From Candidatus Aegiribacteria sp. (GTDB taxonomy: Bacteria; Fermentibacterota; Fermentibacteria; Fermentibacterales; JCC-6): a stretch of 57,094 bases of DNA. The first letter of the stretch is position 1. The number at the start of each line of letters is the position of its first letter. This document shows positions 1 through 8,941 of this stretch, piece after piece. Where the stretch lies: NCBI GenBank assembly GCA_021108005.1, contig JAIORS010000101.1:1-57094 (forward strand), written 5' to 3'. The position numbers and the translations under genes are program-made. Below the pieces are notes generated by a model, which was not told the origin of the DNA, searched no databases, and saw only the letters and a list, made by a program, of their open reading frames with translations.

Positions 1-146
1 ACAGTTTAACCCACGCGAAAGGTGGGGCACTTCACCATGAATCGCTCAACTTAGGATTATATTAATTGTGTGCATGATTCAGAATTTTTCTCGTGTATCT
101 GATTAATATTATAGTGATAAGTTTGTTTTCAATTAGGGAATACATA

Positions 147-776
147 ATGAAGGATACTAATCAATTTCACAAAAAAAACGATTTGCTATGCAGTATATTT
201 CCCTGGAGTCCAATATTCGCTAAACGATCAAATTTTGAAGCTGGCTATTTTGCTTCAGAAGAAATCCTTGTGAAAAAATTCTTAAAAACAAAAAGCAATA
301 TTCTTATTATTGGTTCCGGTAATGGCCGTGAAGCCAGGCCAATATGTCAGGATCAACATGATATTTACTGCATGGATATTGCTTCGATTTATCTAGAAAT
401 TGGACAAAGACTATTTAGAAAGATTGGTATTACTAATGTTTCATTTATCCAGGATGATGTTTGTAAGGGATTTTCATTCAAGGATAACTCTTTTGATTTT
501 ATTTTTTGTAGTCTTTATTCAAATATGGGATCATTCAGATTTCAACTTTTAAGGGATTTGCACCGCATTATTAGACAACATGGATCCATACTTCTTTCTT
601 GCTGTACTCCTATTTATCCATCTTTATATCAGAAAGATGATTTGAGTAAATGGAAATGGATAAAAAGTGAGGAAGAACTAAGTGCTGAAGTATCAAATTG
701 TTCATTCAACCTTGTTGATAGTATAGTGGATCCAATTCGTAGTGAATATAGATTATCTATACTAAATATAAAATAG
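147..776 (+). CDS. Class I SAM-dependent methyltransferase
   Basis: A 209-aa soluble protein. The glycine-rich SAM loop (ILIIGSGNGREA) lies at about residues 52-63, an acidic strand-2 end (YCMDIAS) follows near 75, and DDV and FDFIFCSLYS correspond to later motifs of the class I methyltransferase fold. Substrate cannot be inferred. An in-frame ATG exists at 93, but ATG 147 has an AGGGA 7 nt upstream and gives a normal N-terminus. Base composition is strikingly AT-rich compared with every neighbour (runs of A/T, many AAA/ATT/TTT codons), which suggests recent acquisition. It stands alone, convergent with the rlpA-like gene. Confidence 0.75.
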   Translation: MKDTNQFHKKNDLLCSIFPWSPIFAKRSNFEAGYFASEEILVKKFLKTKSNILIIGSGNGREARPICQDQHDIYCMDIASIYLEIGQRLFRKIGITNVSFIQDDVCKGFSFKDNSFDFIFCSLYSNMGSFRFQLLRDLHRIIRQHGSILLSCCTPIYPSLYQKDDLSKWKWIKSEEELSAEVSNCSFNLVDSIVDPIRSEYRLSILNIK

Positions 777-807
777 TTTACTGATATAGTTATATTCAAA
801 TATTTAA

Positions 808-827
808 TTATAAACTTCAGTTTATAA
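808..827. terminator. AT-rich hairpin between convergent genes
   Basis: The sequence TTATAAAC-TTCA-GTTTATAA forms a perfect 8-bp stem with a 4-nt loop. It lies between the methyltransferase stop (776) and the rlpA stop and overlaps the last codons of rlpA. It reads the same from both strands, so it could end transcription in either direction. The stem is AT-rich and lacks a clean T-tract, so terminator function is only inferred. Confidence 0.3.
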
Positions 828-1224
828 CCATCAGCAAAACGTTCGCGGTCCCGGCTTCCAGCATGCCCAGATCCTCTGCGGCTCCTCTGGAAAGATCTAT
901 AATCCTGCCGCCGATGTATGGCCCCCTGTCGTTCACCCTGACTGTTACTTCCCTGTCATTATCCAGGTTATGCACACGGAGGATAGTATCAAATGGCAGG
1001 GTAAGATGGGCACAGGTAAGGGCGTGCATATTGAAAGTTTCTCCGTTTGCTGTCAGGTTTCCATGGAATCCATCACCGTAATAGGAGGCCACGCCCCGCT
1101 GCCGGAATCCCGCCGCGGTTCCCCCGGCTGAGATCCCTCCGGAACGATATGCCGGGTTGGATTCGAGGTAACATCCTGACAGAATAAGAATGAATATCAC
1201 AGATAAGCGGAGAAGCAGTCTCAT
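817..1224 (-). CDS. rlpA: RlpA-like double-psi beta-barrel lipoprotein
   Basis: A 135-aa lipoprotein: a signal peptide ending in a lipobox (LILSGC), then an RlpA double-psi beta-barrel with [39 protein letters not shown] and [14 protein letters not shown]. Family members bind or cleave denuded septal peptidoglycan in the periplasm as lytic transglycosylases. This one has the barrel and no SPOR domain. The ATG overlaps the pyrD stop as ATGA, so it is probably translated from the pyrimidine operon message. The barrel Asp of the NDRGPY motif, expected in active enzymes, is present. Function rests on family resemblance. Confidence 0.85.
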   Translation of the reverse strand: MRLLLRLSVIFILILSGCYLESNPAYRSGGISAGGTAAGFRQRGVASYYGDGFHGNLTANGETFNMHALTCAHLTLPFDTILRVHNLDNDREVTVRVNDRGPYIGGRIIDLSRGAAEDLGMLEAGTANVLLMVIN

Positions 1225-2093
1225 AGAGAATCACGCTCAAGGAGTCTGACAACACCCTCTCTCATTTCTCCCGCGGCATCCGGCCTTCTCATAAGCCATG
1301 TTCCCACCTGAACCATGGCTGCCCCGGCAGCAAGCAGTTCAAGAATATCTTCAGGACAGCTTACGCCCCCGGAGGCCAGAATGGGAATATCAACTGCTTC
1401 GGCTGTTTTAAAGACCCTTGCCACAGTCAGTGGAAGAAGGGCCGGTGAGGAATAGCCGCCCACCTTGCGCTTAAGGGGAGCTCTGCCGGTCTTCCAGTTC
1501 ATCTTCATCCCGAGGAAAGTATTGCAGACAGTTACACTGTCGGCTCCACCGGTTTCGGCGGCCTGTGCCGATTCTGCCATGCTGCCCTCATTGGGAGTAA
1601 GCTTAACACTGAAGGGCCTGGATGTAACCGATTTCACAAGCCTTGATATCTCTTCGACTGTGGATGGTGATGCCCCGAAGGTTATCCCACCTGCGGCAAC
1701 GTTGGGGCAGGATACGTTTACTTCGTACCCGAAGGGAACGGGGGAACGCTCAAGTTTTTCAATAACCGCGGGAAATTCCTCTACTGTTTCGCCTGCTACG
1801 TTTACTATCAGAGGAACGGGAAGCTTATCGGCTTCCGGGAGTATTGTTTTTACGATTTCATCAACACCAGGGTTGGCGAGTCCGATAGAATTCAGAAGGC
1901 CGAACCTCGTCTCAACTATTCTTGGAGGAGGGTTCCCGGGAGTGGGCTTCAGTGTGGTTGCCTTTGATATGACGGCCGCAGCTCCGTGCAGATTATTCTG
2001 CTTCATCAGCTCAAGCCCGAAACCGGCTGTCCCGGAGGCCAGGATTATCGGGGAATCGAATTTGCGACCCCAGAGTTCCCAGTAATATCTCAT
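1221..2093 (-). CDS. pyrD: Dihydroorotate dehydrogenase, class 1B catalytic subunit
   Basis: A 290-aa FMN-binding TIM barrel that oxidises dihydroorotate to orotate. Visible features are ASGTAGFG near the N-terminus, [10 protein letters not shown] carrying the class 1 catalytic cysteine, VKLTPN, CNTFLGM and the phosphate-binding [11 protein letters not shown] near the end. A GTG at 2111 is in frame, but ATG 2093 is preferred: it overlaps the pyrK stop as TGATG, has AGGGA 7 nt upstream, and begins the family-typical N-terminus. The adjacent pyrK shows this is the NAD-linked heterotetrameric 1B type. Confidence 0.93.
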   Translation of the reverse strand: MRYYWELWGRKFDSPIILASGTAGFGLELMKQNNLHGAAAVISKATTLKPTPGNPPPRIVETRFGLLNSIGLANPGVDEIVKTILPEADKLPVPLIVNVAGETVEEFPAVIEKLERSPVPFGYEVNVSCPNVAAGGITFGASPSTVEEISRLVKSVTSRPFSVKLTPNEGSMAESAQAAETGGADSVTVCNTFLGMKMNWKTGRAPLKRKVGGYSSPALLPLTVARVFKTAEAVDIPILASGGVSCPEDILELLAAGAAMVQVGTWLMRRPDAAGEMREGVVRLLERDSL

Positions 2094-2833
2094 CAGAGAA
2101 TCCCTTCCCACATATCCCAGTCCACGGCTTCAGCGGGCAGTACGGGGCCATCGGTGCAGCATTTCAGATAACCTCCATCGGCCCCGGGGATAGAGCAGCC
2201 TTCACACGCTCCCCATCCGCATCCCATCCTGGCTTCAGCGGATACCTGAGTAATTTTCCGCGATTCCACAGGCATTGATTCAATTACAGCTCTCATCATA
2301 GCTATGGGACCGCAAAGGGCTATATTGCTGAATGAATCCCACTGTACCGTCTTAAGAGGATCGGTTACAAGACCCTTTCTACCGGAAGAGCCATCCTCGG
2401 TAATCGCTATGGTCTCGATTCCGGGAAAGGTCAGCAGTTTGTCCTTTGTTGCCGCTCCAAGAACCATCAACCGGCAGTCGATACTGGCGGCAAGCCCGGG
2501 AAATCCGGCAGCTCCCAGCCCGCCTCCTATAAGCAGCCATTTACCTGAATTGAGTGTGTAACCATGCCCGAGTGGGCCAAGCATCCTGAGCGATTGCCCT
2601 TCGTCCACCTCGGCAAGTATTTCCGTCCCTCTACCGACAACTTCGAAAATGATTACAAGAGAGTTATAGGAACATTTGCTGATAGTGAATGGTCTGCGGG
2701 TAACGGGAAACGGCTCGGAAGAAACTTCTATCTGCACGAACCTGCCGGGTTCGGCTTCCCTGAGAAACTCTTCGGATGCTTTGAATTCAAACCTGAATAT
2801 GCCGGGTAGTATTTCTTCCTTTTCAATAATCAC
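2093..2833 (-). CDS. pyrK: Dihydroorotate dehydrogenase electron-transfer subunit
   Basis: A 246-aa flavoprotein of the ferredoxin-reductase fold that passes electrons from PyrD to NAD. It has the FAD-binding RRPFTIS segment near residue 48, a GGGLGAAGFPGLA nucleotide loop, and a C-terminal 2Fe-2S cluster with cysteines in GCGWGACEGC and a later CC pair, the classic PyrK layout. The start is GTG. It lies 14 nt after the TPR lipoprotein gene and overlaps pyrD by 1 nt, so subunit synthesis is probably coupled. Confidence 0.93.
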   Translation of the reverse strand: MIIEKEEILPGIFRFEFKASEEFLREAEPGRFVQIEVSSEPFPVTRRPFTISKCSYNSLVIIFEVVGRGTEILAEVDEGQSLRMLGPLGHGYTLNSGKWLLIGGGLGAAGFPGLAASIDCRLMVLGAATKDKLLTFPGIETIAITEDGSSGRKGLVTDPLKTVQWDSFSNIALCGPIAMMRAVIESMPVESRKITQVSAEARMGCGWGACEGCSIPGADGGYLKCCTDGPVLPAEAVDWDMWEGIL

Positions 2834-2847
2834 TGATTCCGAGTCGA

Positions 2848-4518
2848 TTATTCTTCTCCTCCCTCTTCCTCGCCACCCATTCTGTTCAGGGCAGCCCTGC
2901 CGAAATCGGTCTCCGGATAATCTTCGATCAGTTCTGTAAGGTAGCTTTCAAGAATCCTGTCATCAATCCTGGCAGCTTCTCCCGCAATATACGATGCCCA
3001 GAGTATATCAGGTCTTATCATCCTTCCCCATGCCGATGACTGAAGAGAATCAAGTATTTCCCACGCGTCGGTGAATTCCATTGCTTCTATCAATTCCCAT
3101 GCTCTTTCCAGCATCACCGAAGGACGGGAATGATATCCACGCCCTCTCGGCAGGTTCAGTCTGTCTTCAATTTCAGTCGCAATGTCTCCTTCATCGCAAA
3201 GGGAATAGGCTTCCAGCGTCAGCGACAAGGAAGAATCCTCATTGATGGGCAGGATTTCAGAGAGCGTTATCAGTGCAATTGCCCTTTCCATCTCAGATCC
3301 GTTTTCCGAGATATCAAGAAGTTCTGATAATGCCATAGAGTCTTCTTCTCCGTAGAGGTCTATTCTCTTCTCGGCTATCATCAGCCTGTACAGCCAGCTT
3401 CTATCCTCATTACTGCTGATCAGTTCATCCGAATATTCCTCAAGCAGCTCAAGGTCATTTCTTCTGTTCGCAGCCAGCCTTTTCCAAAGATAATTCCCGC
3501 TTCTTTCGGTAAGTTCCTTAAGATCGTCCAGAGCGTCATCAATTCTGTCTTCTTCTTCCAGGAGCAATGCTCTCAGGTAGAGGGCTTCAGCGCCGAACTC
3601 TCTGTACCGGTCAAGGTCCGCAGCTGACCGGTAGGAAAGTATAGCTCCAGAGTAATCTCTGGATAATTCTCTGGCCTTTCCGTTCAACAGAGCAATTGCT
3701 GCCGTTTCCATATCCGACCTGTATCCTGCAAGAAGCCTGTTCAGAACTTCTACAGCCATTGTCGGCTTTTCCTCCTGGATGTAAGCCTCCGCCGCAACGG
3801 TAAGAGCCCGGTAGTATCCCTCTCCTCTGCCGAACATTTCCCCGGCAGAGAGGGCAAGAACAGCTCCGCTGTCCGGCTGCCCGATTTCCATGAAAGCACG
3901 ACCGGTTAAAAGGGTGAGTTCAGCGGCAAGACTGTCATTATCGGGTATTCCAAGATCGTCCGCTACTTCCAGAGCAATTTCAGCCTGTTTATCGAGCAGG
4001 TAGGTTTCAATAAGATATAATCTTGAGCGAATGAACAGCCCGTTGTCTTCGGATGAGACACTTTCAAAAGATGCTTTGGCATCGTTGAACCTTCCGAGTT
4101 CAATGGCAGCAAGTCCTATGCCGGTGTTTGCTCTATCCCGGAATTCCTGATTGTCCGTCATTACGACAACGGAGGAATACGCCATCATCGCCTCTGTGAA
4201 ATCTGACGTGCCGCTGCCTGTGAGTGTCCGCCTGCCGGACTGTAGAAGAGCATCTCCCAGCAGAAGCTGAGCATCGTCTGCCCAGCGACTTTCAGGATAA
4301 ACCGCGAGAACCTTGGCCGCACCGGAAATAGCTTCATCAAGGAGGTTCTCCTCCGATGAAACGGGATTATCAGGATTCGTTCTGGCCAGTTCCAGGGCTG
4401 ATTCGTAGCTTTTTCTGGCGTTGTAATACGTGTTGTAATAAGCGCACGAAAGACCCATGAAAGCAATCAGTACAAAAGACAACAGAATTCCTGTGTTAAG
4501 TTTTGACAAATTCACCAT
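2848..4518 (-). CDS. TPR-repeat lipoprotein (BamD/YfiO-like architecture)
   Basis: From ATG 4518 this is a 556-aa lipoprotein: Lys in the n-region, a hydrophobic stretch and lipobox MGLSC with the Cys at residue 25, followed by AYYNTYYNARKSYESALE. Helical TPR-like pairs run through most of the protein (AKVLAVYPESRWADDAQLLLGDALL; ELGRFNDAKASFESV). The C-terminus is extremely acidic (GGEEEGGEE). A TTG start at 4554 with AAGGG 5 nt upstream is a real alternative. It overlaps the end of pyrC. Such lipoproteins serve as outer-membrane assembly or scaffold factors; the exact role is not evident, and its place between pyrC and pyrK is odd. Confidence 0.75.
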   Translation of the reverse strand: MVNLSKLNTGILLSFVLIAFMGLSCAYYNTYYNARKSYESALELARTNPDNPVSSEENLLDEAISGAAKVLAVYPESRWADDAQLLLGDALLQSGRRTLTGSGTSDFTEAMMAYSSVVVMTDNQEFRDRANTGIGLAAIELGRFNDAKASFESVSSEDNGLFIRSRLYLIETYLLDKQAEIALEVADDLGIPDNDSLAAELTLLTGRAFMEIGQPDSGAVLALSAGEMFGRGEGYYRALTVAAEAYIQEEKPTMAVEVLNRLLAGYRSDMETAAIALLNGKARELSRDYSGAILSYRSAADLDRYREFGAEALYLRALLLEEEDRIDDALDDLKELTERSGNYLWKRLAANRRNDLELLEEYSDELISSNEDRSWLYRLMIAEKRIDLYGEEDSMALSELLDISENGSEMERAIALITLSEILPINEDSSLSLTLEAYSLCDEGDIATEIEDRLNLPRGRGYHSRPSVMLERAWELIEAMEFTDAWEILDSLQSSAWGRMIRPDILWASYIAGEAARIDDRILESYLTELIEDYPETDFGRAALNRMGGEEEGGEE

Positions 4519-5785
4519 CCCTGTAAATAAGCCTTCCCATCCATACAGCTTCAACTCTGCCCTTCAGCATTCTGTTATGGAACGGGGTATTGGCTGACCT
4601 GGAAAATGAACCCTTTTCGGAAAGCCGGTATTCTATTTCAGGATCGAAGAGAACACAGTCGGCTTTGAGACCAGGGGTAAGCCCGGGGGCAGTTATACCG
4701 AGTGCCCTCGCCGGACCGCAGGTAAGGAGATGCAGTATTCTGATAACAGGCATCTTAAGACCGGTTAGAACTTCCAGTGTTATCGGAAGAAGAGTTTCAA
4801 GACCGGTTATTCCAAAGGCGGCTTCGGAGATGGATCCGTCCTTCATATACGCGACATGCGGCGCGTGGTCCGACGCGATGGCATCAACCATTCCATCCCT
4901 CACCATTTCCCCAAGTCTTCTCATCTGTTCGAGGCTGCGAAGAGGAGGGTTCATTTTAGCGAGTGTTCCGTGTTCCATCAGCGCGTTCTCGTTAAGAGCA
5001 ATATGGTGGGGAGTAACATCGATGGTTACGTTCGCGGAATTGAAGCACTCCTCTCTCGCCAGTTCAATACTTCTTGGCAGAGAAAGATGTGTCAGGTGAA
5101 GATGCCCCCGGGAATTCGACGCGATTTCCATGCACCTGGCTATATCGGCTGTTTCCGCCACAGATGGAATACCTTCTACATCGAGTTTCAAGGACACCGA
5201 CCCGCTGTTTACAGAACCTCCCGCCAGTTCTTTAACTTCGGGGTGCTCAATAATTACGCCATCAAATTCATTGACTGCATCAAGTGCTTCCAGAAGTAAC
5301 CCGGAGTTATGCACAGGGTCTCCATCATCAGAAAAAGCGGATACCCCTTCTTCGTGAAGCTCGATAAAGTTAACCGGTTCTCTTCCGGATCTTCCTGCTG
5401 TAACACATGCAACAGGAATGACATCTGCAAGCCCGCAGCGCTCCGCTGATTTCTTCAGGTTTGCAATGGATTCCGGTGTATCCATGGGGGGGACAGTGTT
5501 CGGCATAACTCCCACTGTGGTTATGCCTCCGGCAATCGCCGCTTTTAGCCCTGTCTCTACAGTTTCAGAATCTTCGCCTCCAGGCTCCCTCAAATGTACA
5601 TGCATATCAATAAGGCCCGGGAATACCCATTTACCGATGCCGTCTACCTCTATTGCATCCAGATGCTGCTGAAGCCGTGGCGCGGCAGTTTCTATAATAC
5701 CGTCTGATATCAGAATATCTCCGATAAAATCCGTGTCCGATCCTGGATCCAGTATTCTGGCATTCCTTATTACATATTTTTTCAG
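4496..5785 (-). CDS. pyrC: Dihydroorotase (type I), apparent CTG start
   Basis: A zinc amidohydrolase that cyclises carbamoyl-aspartate to dihydroorotate. The metal site begins with PGLIDMHVHLREPG; later motifs include TTVGVMPNT, IIEHPEV, HLTHLSLPRS, DVTPHHI and AIASDHAPH. The first ATG (5605) falls inside the HxH motif and would delete the N-terminal beta domain. The frame is open upstream and encodes a good match to that domain (KKYVIRNARILDPGSDTDF). The only start-like codon before the in-frame TAG at 5800 is CTG 5785, giving 429 aa, the normal family length, with HxH at 62-64. An AGGA lies 10 nt upstream of it. It begins 15 nt after the aldolase stop. Confidence 0.88.
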   Translation of the reverse strand: MKKYVIRNARILDPGSDTDFIGDILISDGIIETAAPRLQQHLDAIEVDGIGKWVFPGLIDMHVHLREPGGEDSETVETGLKAAIAGGITTVGVMPNTVPPMDTPESIANLKKSAERCGLADVIPVACVTAGRSGREPVNFIELHEEGVSAFSDDGDPVHNSGLLLEALDAVNEFDGVIIEHPEVKELAGGSVNSGSVSLKLDVEGIPSVAETADIARCMEIASNSRGHLHLTHLSLPRSIELAREECFNSANVTIDVTPHHIALNENALMEHGTLAKMNPPLRSLEQMRRLGEMVRDGMVDAIASDHAPHVAYMKDGSISEAAFGITGLETLLPITLEVLTGLKMPVIRILHLLTCGPARALGITAPGLTPGLKADCVLFDPEIEYRLSEKGSFSRSANTPFHNRMLKGRVEAVWMGRLIYRDGEFVKT

Positions 5786-5800
5786 AGGTGTATCATCCTA

Positions 5801-7066
5801 TCAATCCGAATAGTCTTCCCCGCTTGAGATTACTTCGCCCCGGTCCGGTGCTGACGCAGCTGTATACTCGGACCTCACAGCCGTGATTTTCCGTTTGGGA
5901 GTGGCATTCCAGTCATCCCTCTGAAGGATTCTATCAATAACTTTCGATCCGGTTCCATTTGAATTGAATGCTTCGAAGAATCTTAAAGCCCATGCTTCCG
6001 TCTCATCGATTATTCTTTTCCGGTACTCCTCCGGAAGACCCATTATAAGATGATGAAACGGAAGATTAGCCTTCTTGTAATCACCGGAGTTACGCGGGTA
6101 GCCCTGAGCGTCCGCCCATGCTACCATCTCCTTCCAGAGTTCCATAGGAATACCCTTGTCCGGTCTCTTGACATAACTTCCGTTCTCAATCACGGCATTT
6201 CCGCTTACAATATCCATTTCCAGTCCGAACACGATATTCTGCCACAGTGTTCCCACGTTGCCTTTATTAATGCCGTATTCTTTGAAATGTCCCACCTTGT
6301 CAAGGGGTGTTCCGCTGATGCCATGCTGGGCAATTACGCAACCATACTTTGAAATGGCGTTGGCGATTTCGCCGGTTCTCGCAAGATCTATTCCCTCTCC
6401 TTCCCCCTTGGAAGAATCGTAAGTGCCATGTTTTGAACCGTTCGAGATAGCAAGGAAATCGGGGAAAATGCCCCAGCTGTTCAGGCCGCCAACAAAATAT
6501 TCGGCTTCCTCAACGGTTGTCAGAACTCCGGCGCCTTTTATTTCACCTACTTCAGCCTCAAGCCCGATATAGGGAGGAATGTGCATTGCAAGATCCCGGG
6601 TGAACATGAGGTTATCGTAATCATGGTTGTGAGAGGCATCCACGGCTACAGATGTCCACCCCCTGAATATTGCGTCCGGAACTGTTACAATCGATTCATC
6701 TCTGTCAGCTGTCGATTTGATGGCGTAATGATCCATGTGAAGAGCGTAAACCACCCTGTCACCCAGAAGGCTCGAGTACTGCATGGCAAACCAGGGAAGA
6801 TTTTTGAAGTTAACGCCGGTATATGTGGCTTCCGACTTGGCGAGCTCAAAGACTACAAATGAATCAACCTGGTGTGCGGCTTTAAGAATTCCAAATGCAC
6901 TGAGCGGGTTTCGGATATTTGCCGCCATCACAATGGCGTTCTCGTCAATCCCGACAGCCGCGATATCCCTCATGCTTACAAGAGCACACCTGCTGCCGGG
7001 AAGAGCTCTTGTAACATTCAATGGTCTTAGATCAAGAAACCGGTCGTACTCACTGGTTTTATTCAT
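5801..7066 (-). CDS. Class II fructose-bisphosphate aldolase family protein
   Basis: A 421-aa class II (metal-dependent) ketose-bisphosphate aldolase. Visible are the metal-binding ALHMDHYA, VAVDASHN, the GLEAEVGEIKG segment, AISNGSKHGTYD and AQHGISGTPLDKV with the late metal-binding histidine. It would interconvert fructose 1,6-bisphosphate with two triose phosphates in the cytoplasm, although substrate class cannot be fixed by eye. ATG 7066 is chosen over ATG 7081 because AAAGGA sits 6 nt upstream. It is first in the minus-strand run leading into pyrC, and its N-terminus diverges from the Ktr genes. Confidence 0.85.
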   Translation of the reverse strand: MNKTSEYDRFLDLRPLNVTRALPGSRCALVSMRDIAAVGIDENAIVMAANIRNPLSAFGILKAAHQVDSFVVFELAKSEATYTGVNFKNLPWFAMQYSSLLGDRVVYALHMDHYAIKSTADRDESIVTVPDAIFRGWTSVAVDASHNHDYDNLMFTRDLAMHIPPYIGLEAEVGEIKGAGVLTTVEEAEYFVGGLNSWGIFPDFLAISNGSKHGTYDSSKGEGEGIDLARTGEIANAISKYGCVIAQHGISGTPLDKVGHFKEYGINKGNVGTLWQNIVFGLEMDIVSGNAVIENGSYVKRPDKGIPMELWKEMVAWADAQGYPRNSGDYKKANLPFHHLIMGLPEEYRKRIIDETEAWALRFFEAFNSNGTGSKVIDRILQRDDWNATPKRKITAVRSEYTAASAPDRGEVISSGEDYSD

Positions 7067-7135
7067 TTTGAATCCTTTCATGTTTGACCAAGCCTTCCAA
7101 GAGTGTTAATATGCTTGAAACCGTAGCTGAGAGGT

Positions 7136-8926
7136 ATGGTAATTTTGGATACACGATTTCCGGGAAACAGAGCTACAAGGCTTTTGCTCGCGATTATCGT
7201 ATTTTCTATTCTGACAATACGTTTCGGCCTTGATCCGGATTCTGCCGATATCAGGCAGGCCGGGGATATTCTGATACTTGCCGCTTCGCTGCTGTATCTT
7301 ATCGGGATACTTCTACCGGTAAGCCTTGCTTCATTAAAGGATCGTCTCAGCGAGGAAAAATGGCTGTTTCTCTTCTCATTCCTCTATATCCTGGCTCTCC
7401 TGGCATTTGCAATTAAACTGTCTGCTTCAGATAATATTCCCTCAGCTGCCGCGTTCAGGACAGTAGTAAGGATATCAATAGGGTACAGTATTCTATGTTC
7501 AGTCAGGGTGATGCTTGCCTCATTCGGATCATGGGCTTTTGAGCATCTGTCTCCTGCCGCGATACTTCCGGTCTCATTCGCTATTGTCATACTCTTTGGC
7601 ACTATGATGCTGATGATGCCTGCCTCAACACCGCAGGGAGGTATCGGATTGATTGACGCGGCATTTACTTCGACTTCAGCAACGTGTGTTACCGGATTGA
7701 TCGTAAGAGATACAGCCATCGATTTTACGCTTTTCGGTCAAATCATAATACTGATACTTATTCAGGTGGGTGGTCTGGGCATCATGACCTTTGTGGCGTT
7801 CTTCGCTCTTTTCCTTGGGCATAATGCCGGCCTGCGTGAATCAACATCTCTTATAAGGGTTATGGACAGTGATTTCGTAAGCGACCTGAAGAAGATAATG
7901 GGGTCGATTATCGGCTGGACACTGACCATTGAAACGGCCGGTGCTTTCATTCTCTACATCATCTGGGACGGCCAACCTGTAGATTGGACGACCAACTTCA
8001 AGATATGGCAATCGGTTTTTCACAGCATATCAGCATTCTGCAACGCTGGATTCAGCCTGAATCCGGTGATTACCGACGCATCCGCAGGCTATTTCAGCAA
8101 TCCAACCAACCTTGAAGGATTCGCACATGTTCCCGGAATCGCAATTACAATTGGCAGCCTGATAGTACTTGGAGGTATCGGTTTCATGGTGCTGACTTCC
8201 CTTGGAATCCACATGATGCACAGGATGCGAACCGGGACAAGTAAACGTATGTCCGTCCAGATCAAGCTGATACTCTGGGTTACCTGCATATTGATTGTTG
8301 CCGGTATGGCTCTTTTTCTTATCCTCGAGTGGAACAATACTCTTGAGGGAATGACTCTCTCGCAGAAGATGGCCAACGCATACCTCGGGTCTGTTACGCC
8401 AAGAACAGCGGGATTCAACACGGTTCCCACATCAGTTATCTCACCAGCCATGTTATGGTTCTTTGTTGCTTTGATGTTCATTGGCGCCTCTCCGGGAGGA
8501 ACAGGAGGAGGAGTCAAAACAATTACGGTAGGAGTACTGTTCATGAGCGTTATTTCCCTGATCAGGAATAAGCCGGCAACCGAGGTATACAAGCGTAGAA
8601 TACCTTCACATGATATTAAGAGAACAGCGGCATTACTTCTTCTGGGTGGAATGGCATTCACCGTCTCGGCTGGACTTCTACTTATATCCGAACAGAATTC
8701 ATCTTCTGAACATAGCACTTTTGATTATATTTTTGAATCGATGAGCGCATTCGGTACAGTTGGGCTTTCCACAGGACCAACTGCTGATTTGACCTGGATG
8801 GGAAAGGTCATAATCATACTGACAATGTTCGTGGGCCGGATTGGACCCGCTGCACTGGCGGCTGCAACCGGAAGAAGGACTGTTATGCGTTACGAATATC
8901 CTGAAACCCGGATAACAATAGGATAG
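7136..8926 (+). CDS. ktrB: TrkH/KtrB-type potassium transporter subunit
   Basis: A 596-aa polytopic membrane protein. Four MPM repeats are recognisable by their pore loops with filter glycines: TSATCVTGL, ISAFCNAGFS, TPRTAGFN and SAFGTVGLSTG. The loop GASPGGTGGGVKT matches the glycine-rich intramembrane segment of Ktr/Trk pores. About 140 N-terminal residues with roughly four extra hydrophobic helices make it longer than a typical KtrB (about 450 aa). The start is uncertain: ATG 7136 has GAGAGGT directly abutting it, and TTG 7145 is better spaced. The partner RCK subunit follows 15 nt downstream. Confidence 0.9.
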   Translation: MVILDTRFPGNRATRLLLAIIVFSILTIRFGLDPDSADIRQAGDILILAASLLYLIGILLPVSLASLKDRLSEEKWLFLFSFLYILALLAFAIKLSASDNIPSAAAFRTVVRISIGYSILCSVRVMLASFGSWAFEHLSPAAILPVSFAIVILFGTMMLMMPASTPQGGIGLIDAAFTSTSATCVTGLIVRDTAIDFTLFGQIIILILIQVGGLGIMTFVAFFALFLGHNAGLRESTSLIRVMDSDFVSDLKKIMGSIIGWTLTIETAGAFILYIIWDGQPVDWTTNFKIWQSVFHSISAFCNAGFSLNPVITDASAGYFSNPTNLEGFAHVPGIAITIGSLIVLGGIGFMVLTSLGIHMMHRMRTGTSKRMSVQIKLILWVTCILIVAGMALFLILEWNNTLEGMTLSQKMANAYLGSVTPRTAGFNTVPTSVISPAMLWFFVALMFIGASPGGTGGGVKTITVGVLFMSVISLIRNKPATEVYKRRIPSHDIKRTAALLLLGGMAFTVSAGLLLISEQNSSSEHSTFDYIFESMSAFGTVGLSTGPTADLTWMGKVIIILTMFVGRIGPAALAAATGRRTVMRYEYPETRITIG

Positions 8927-8941
8927 AACGGAGAAGAGCTT

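Noticed and set aside
1465-2085. A 206-codon open frame on the plus strand
   Set aside because: It lies wholly antisense to pyrD, has Ser/Thr/Pro-biased low-information composition and no ribosome-binding site; it is a shadow of the real gene.
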